Shown here piece after piece: positions 61,461 through 64,000 of a stretch of DNA of 64,000 nt. This DNA is from Gemmobacter denitrificans (GTDB taxonomy: Bacteria; Pseudomonadota; Alphaproteobacteria; Rhodobacterales; Rhodobacteraceae). The DNA lies in NCBI RefSeq assembly GCF_036964905.1, contig NZ_JBALHR010000006.1, positions 62,001 through 126,000 on the forward strand. Reading direction: 5' to 3'. Under the pieces are notes generated by a model. It ran no database searches. It saw nothing but the letters and a program-made list of their open reading frames with translations, and was not told the origin of the DNA. Position 1 is the stretch's first letter. Each line of letters begins with the position of its first letter. Position numbers and translations under genes: made by a program.

Positions 61461-62315
61461 ATGTCCGAGACCATCCTTGCCACTGAGGCAACCATCCGTC
61501 TTGCCATCTTTCTGGGTGTTCTGGCAGCGATGGCGCTGTGGGAAGTGGCAGCCCCCCGGCGGAGACGGGAGATCCCGCGGGTGATCCGCTGGACCAATAA
61601 TCTTGCGCTCGTGGTGGTCGACACAATCATCCTGCGGCTGTCCTTCCCGTTTCTCGCGGTCGGTCTGGCCGTCATGGCCGAGGATCGTGGCTGGGGCCTG
61701 TTCAACAATCTCGATGTGCCGGTCTGGGTCGCGATCATCGTCTCGATGCTGCTGCTTGATCTGGCGATCTACCTGCAACACGTCATGTTCCATGCGGTCC
61801 CCGGCCTCTGGCGGCTGCACCGGATGCACCACGCCGATCTCGACTTCGATGCAACCACAGGGCTGCGCTTCCATCCCGTGGAAATCCTCATCTCGATGGG
61901 GATCAAGCTGGCGGCGGTCGCGGCGCTCGGACCGCCCGCCGTCGCGGTGCTGCTGTTCGAGGTGATCCTGAACGCTATCGCGCTTTTCAACCACGCCAAC
62001 ATCGACCTGCCGCGCCCGGTGGACCGCGTGCTGCGCCTCATATTCGTGACGCCGGACATGCACCGCGTCCACCATTCCACCGACCCGCGCGAGACCAACT
62101 CGAACTACGGCTTCAACCTGCCGTGGTGGGACCGGCTGCTCGGCACCTACATCGCCCAGCCCGCCAAGGGACATGAGGGGATGGAGATCGGCATCGAGCA
62201 GTTCCGCACGCGGCGCGATCTCTGGCTTGATCGGATGCTGGTCCAGCCGCTGCGCGGACCGGCCAGTGGCCATGCGCTCGATCCGCGCATCACGACGAAG
62301 GATACCGCCGAATGA
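61461..62315 (+). CDS. Sterol desaturase/fatty-acid hydroxylase family membrane protein
   Basis: A 284-aa membrane di-iron protein starting MSETILATEAT. His motifs HVMFH (about 107-111), HRMHH (120-124) and HRVHHSTD near residue 200 are those of the sterol desaturase/hydroxylase family, with helices before and between them. The substrate is unknown. Its stop overlaps the MFS gene start by ATGA. Being the first gene opposite the ArsR-rhodanese regulator, it is the likely main target of that regulator. Confidence 0.85.
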   Translation: MSETILATEATIRLAIFLGVLAAMALWEVAAPRRRREIPRVIRWTNNLALVVVDTIILRLSFPFLAVGLAVMAEDRGWGLFNNLDVPVWVAIIVSMLLLDLAIYLQHVMFHAVPGLWRLHRMHHADLDFDATTGLRFHPVEILISMGIKLAAVAALGPPAVAVLLFEVILNAIALFNHANIDLPRPVDRVLRLIFVTPDMHRVHHSTDPRETNSNYGFNLPWWDRLLGTYIAQPAKGHEGMEIGIEQFRTRRDLWLDRMLVQPLRGPASGHALDPRITTKDTAE

Positions 62316-63622
62316 CTGCCACCGTCTTCACGCGTGGCATCCGCGAGAACCGGGTGCAGGTCGCCCATCAACTGATCCAGGTGATGCTAGTGGGTTTCGC
62401 CATCGGCATGACGCGGACGGTGGTCCCGGGTCTGGCCGAGAGCGAGTTCGGGCTAGAGCGCGGCTCGTTCCTCTTGCTCGCCTCCTTCGTGGTGGCCTTC
62501 GGCGCGGTGAAGGCGGTGATGAACTTCGTCGCCGGGCGTTGGTCCGAGCGGATCGGGCGCAAGCGCGTGCTGTTCTGGGGTTGGGTCGTGGCGCTGCCGA
62601 TCCCCGTGATGATCTGGTATGCGCCCGACTGGAACTGGATCGTCGCCGCGACCGTGCTGTTGGGCGTCAACCAGGGCCTTTGCTGGTCAATGACGCAGAC
62701 CGCCAAGCTCGACATCACCAAGGCCGAGGAGCGGGGTCTCACCATGGGGCTGAACGAGTTCTCGGGCTATGTCGGCGTCGCGATCGCGGGCATCCTAACC
62801 GCCTATGCCGCCGAATGGCTGGGGCCACGTGTTGGCTTGTTGGTTTTCGGCATGGCGGTGGTCCTGCTGGCGCTAGTCCTGACGGTTGTCTGGGTCAAGG
62901 ACACTCTGCCATGGGCTAAGGCGGAGACGGCCGCGCACAAGGCAGCACCCCCGAAATCCCTGCCGCGCTACCCCGAAGGCGTGTCCGAGCATCCCACAAC
63001 GGGCGAGGTCTTCGCGCTGATGAGCTGGCGCGACCGCCGCCTCTTCGCGATCTCCCAAGCGGGGCTTGTCGAGAAGTTCGTCGATGCGCTGGTCTGGGCG
63101 CTGTTCCCGGTCTTTCTCGTGACGCAAGGCGCGACCCTCACCGAGGTCGGCTGGATCGTCGGCACCTACGGTTTTGTCTGGGGCGGCTCGCAGCTTGTCA
63201 CCGGGCGGCTGTCGGACCATGTCGGTCGGTTCTGGCCCAACGTGCTCGGCATGTGGATCTGCGGCGCGGGCGTGGCGATGGTCGTCATGGGGACCGGCGC
63301 GCTCTGGTGGTCGGTCTCGGCTGGGGTAGCGGGCTTTGGCATGGCGCTTCTCTACCCGAACCTCTCAGCGGCGGTCGCCGACATCACGCCGCCCGCCTGG
63401 CGCGGCTCGGCCATCGGCATCTATCGCTTCTGGCGCGACCTCGGCTACGCGATCGGCGCTCTCGGTCTCGGGCTGGCGGCCAGCCTGACCGGCACTGCGG
63501 AAGCGGCCTTCTGGTTCGTCGCGATCTCCATGTTCGTCTCCGGCGGCCTGCTGTTCTGGCTGTCTGAAGAGACGCACCCCCGGCTCAACCCCGCCAGCCC
63601 ACGGGAGCTTGCAGATGCCTGA
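62312..63622 (+). CDS. MFS transporter
   Basis: A 436-aa twelve-helix transporter with WSERIGRKRVLFWGWVVALP between helices 2 and 3 (the MFS loop motif) and a matching GRLSDHVGRFWPNVLGMW in the second half. The N-terminal sequence and length fit drug/metabolite MFS exporters. The substrate is not evident; it is coupled to the hydroxylase gene and shares the operon with a DUF1499 gene. Confidence 0.85.
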   Translation: MTATVFTRGIRENRVQVAHQLIQVMLVGFAIGMTRTVVPGLAESEFGLERGSFLLLASFVVAFGAVKAVMNFVAGRWSERIGRKRVLFWGWVVALPIPVMIWYAPDWNWIVAATVLLGVNQGLCWSMTQTAKLDITKAEERGLTMGLNEFSGYVGVAIAGILTAYAAEWLGPRVGLLVFGMAVVLLALVLTVVWVKDTLPWAKAETAAHKAAPPKSLPRYPEGVSEHPTTGEVFALMSWRDRRLFAISQAGLVEKFVDALVWALFPVFLVTQGATLTEVGWIVGTYGFVWGGSQLVTGRLSDHVGRFWPNVLGMWICGAGVAMVVMGTGALWWSVSAGVAGFGMALLYPNLSAAVADITPPAWRGSAIGIYRFWRDLGYAIGALGLGLAASLTGTAEAAFWFVAISMFVSGGLLFWLSEETHPRLNPASPRELADA

Positions 63623-64000
63623 CACGCTTGCCCGCCCTCTGGGCTTCCTTTCGATCTTTTTGGGCGCTGCCTCGATCGCGCTTCTTGCAGTTTCTGTCTG
63701 GGGTTTCCGGGCGGGCGGCTGGCCCTGGCCGCAGGCCTATGACCTTGCCGGCTGGGGGGCGTGGGCGGCAGGTGCGGGCGTCATCGCCGCGCTGGCTGGG
63801 CTGGTGGTCTGGCTCCGCCGCAGGAAGGGCGGCGCTGGAGTGGTCCTGCTGGGGCTGATCCTGTCGCTGCCCGTCGCGGGCCTTGGCGCCGCCTTCGAGA
63901 TCGCCGCACGCACCATGCCGCCGATCAACGACATCTCGACCGACACCGAAGATCCGCCGGTTTTCTGGTTCACGGCCACACCCAGCGACTACCCGGCGCA
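63615..64000 (+). CDS. DUF1499 family membrane protein, partial
   Basis: The gene starts inside the end of the MFS gene (8-bp overlap) and runs off the window after about 128 codons. The translation has three hydrophobic segments and then PPINDISTDTEDPPVF, the DUF1499 hallmark. Function unknown; the overlap shows that it belongs to the same operon. Confidence 0.75.
   Translation, partial: MPDTLARPLGFLSIFLGAASIALLAVSVWGFRAGGWPWPQAYDLAGWGAWAAGAGVIAALAGLVVWLRRRKGGAGVVLLGLILSLPVAGLGAAFEIAARTMPPINDISTDTEDPPVFWFTATPSDYPA

Noticed and set aside
1..64000. CRISPR array, tRNA or rRNA genes
   Set aside because: No regularly spaced short repeats, no tRNA-like TTCGANNCC/CCA patterns with cloverleaf potential and no rRNA-like sequence were noticed on reading.

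Overview
The window is high-GC DNA with alphaproteobacterial, Rhodobacterales-like (Paracoccus/Rhodobacter group) gene content. A complete repABC replication and partition operon (about 44.0-47.7 kb), surrounded by resolvase, H-NS, ssb, ParB-like and tyrosine-recombinase genes, indicates that it is part of a large repABC plasmid or chromid. No rRNA, tRNA or CRISPR array was seen. Genes are tightly packed and many neighbours overlap by ATGA, so translational coupling is the rule.

Layout. (1) 1-6.7 kb: a likely ubiT start diverges from ubiD-ubiX-RIC(ytfE/dnrN type)-nnrS, with a perfect FNR-type box between them; an alkB alkane hydroxylase and a coupled cytochrome P450 face them. (2) 6.7-12.1 kb: a four-gene iron-uptake operon, FTR1 permease, pentaheme cytochrome c, small membrane protein and imelysin-like protein, headed by a second FNR-type box. 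(3) 12.2-15.6 kb: an intact ISKra4-type element inserted in a decayed related transposase, next to a TRAP transporter permease that has lost its 5' part. (4) 15.6-35.8 kb: a general L-amino-acid ABC transporter (aapJQMP type) followed by a large catabolic region: two SDRs, a LysR regulator, FAD oxidase, uronate-dehydrogenase-like protein, aminotransferase, hydantoinase/oxoprolinase HyuB and HyuA, TPP enzyme, FAD-linked 2-hydroxyacid dehydrogenase, aldehyde dehydrogenase and EtfAB. Three copies of one LysR-type operator, with the same internal spacing, precede its three transcription units. (5) 36.1-41.5 kb: CusAB heavy-metal efflux with two small exported proteins. (6) 41.6-50.6 kb: plasmid backbone with a DUF1612 regulator, serine resolvase, repA-repB-(antisense RNA)-repC, two parS-like palindromes and a 723-aa ParB-domain protein. 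(7) 50.5-60.6 kb: two diverged direct copies of a structured leader plus a 54-aa membrane protein flank a nickel-resistance set (InrS-like sensor, NrsD/NreB-like exporter, His-rich protein, HupE-like protein, membrane anchor), H-NS, SSB, an atypical 754-aa tyrosine recombinase and a Fic protein. (8) 60.7-64 kb: an ArsR-rhodanese regulator diverges from a sterol-desaturase-like hydroxylase, an MFS transporter and a DUF1499 protein cut by the window end.

The main functional themes are low-oxygen/NO physiology and iron acquisition under FNR-type control, one LysR-controlled catabolic regulon for an unassigned amino-acid-derived or cyclic-amide substrate, metal efflux, and plasmid maintenance. 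The most interesting points are the three-site LysR regulon, the oxygen-independent-looking FTR1/multiheme cytochrome operon, and the duplicated leader with its 54-aa membrane protein.
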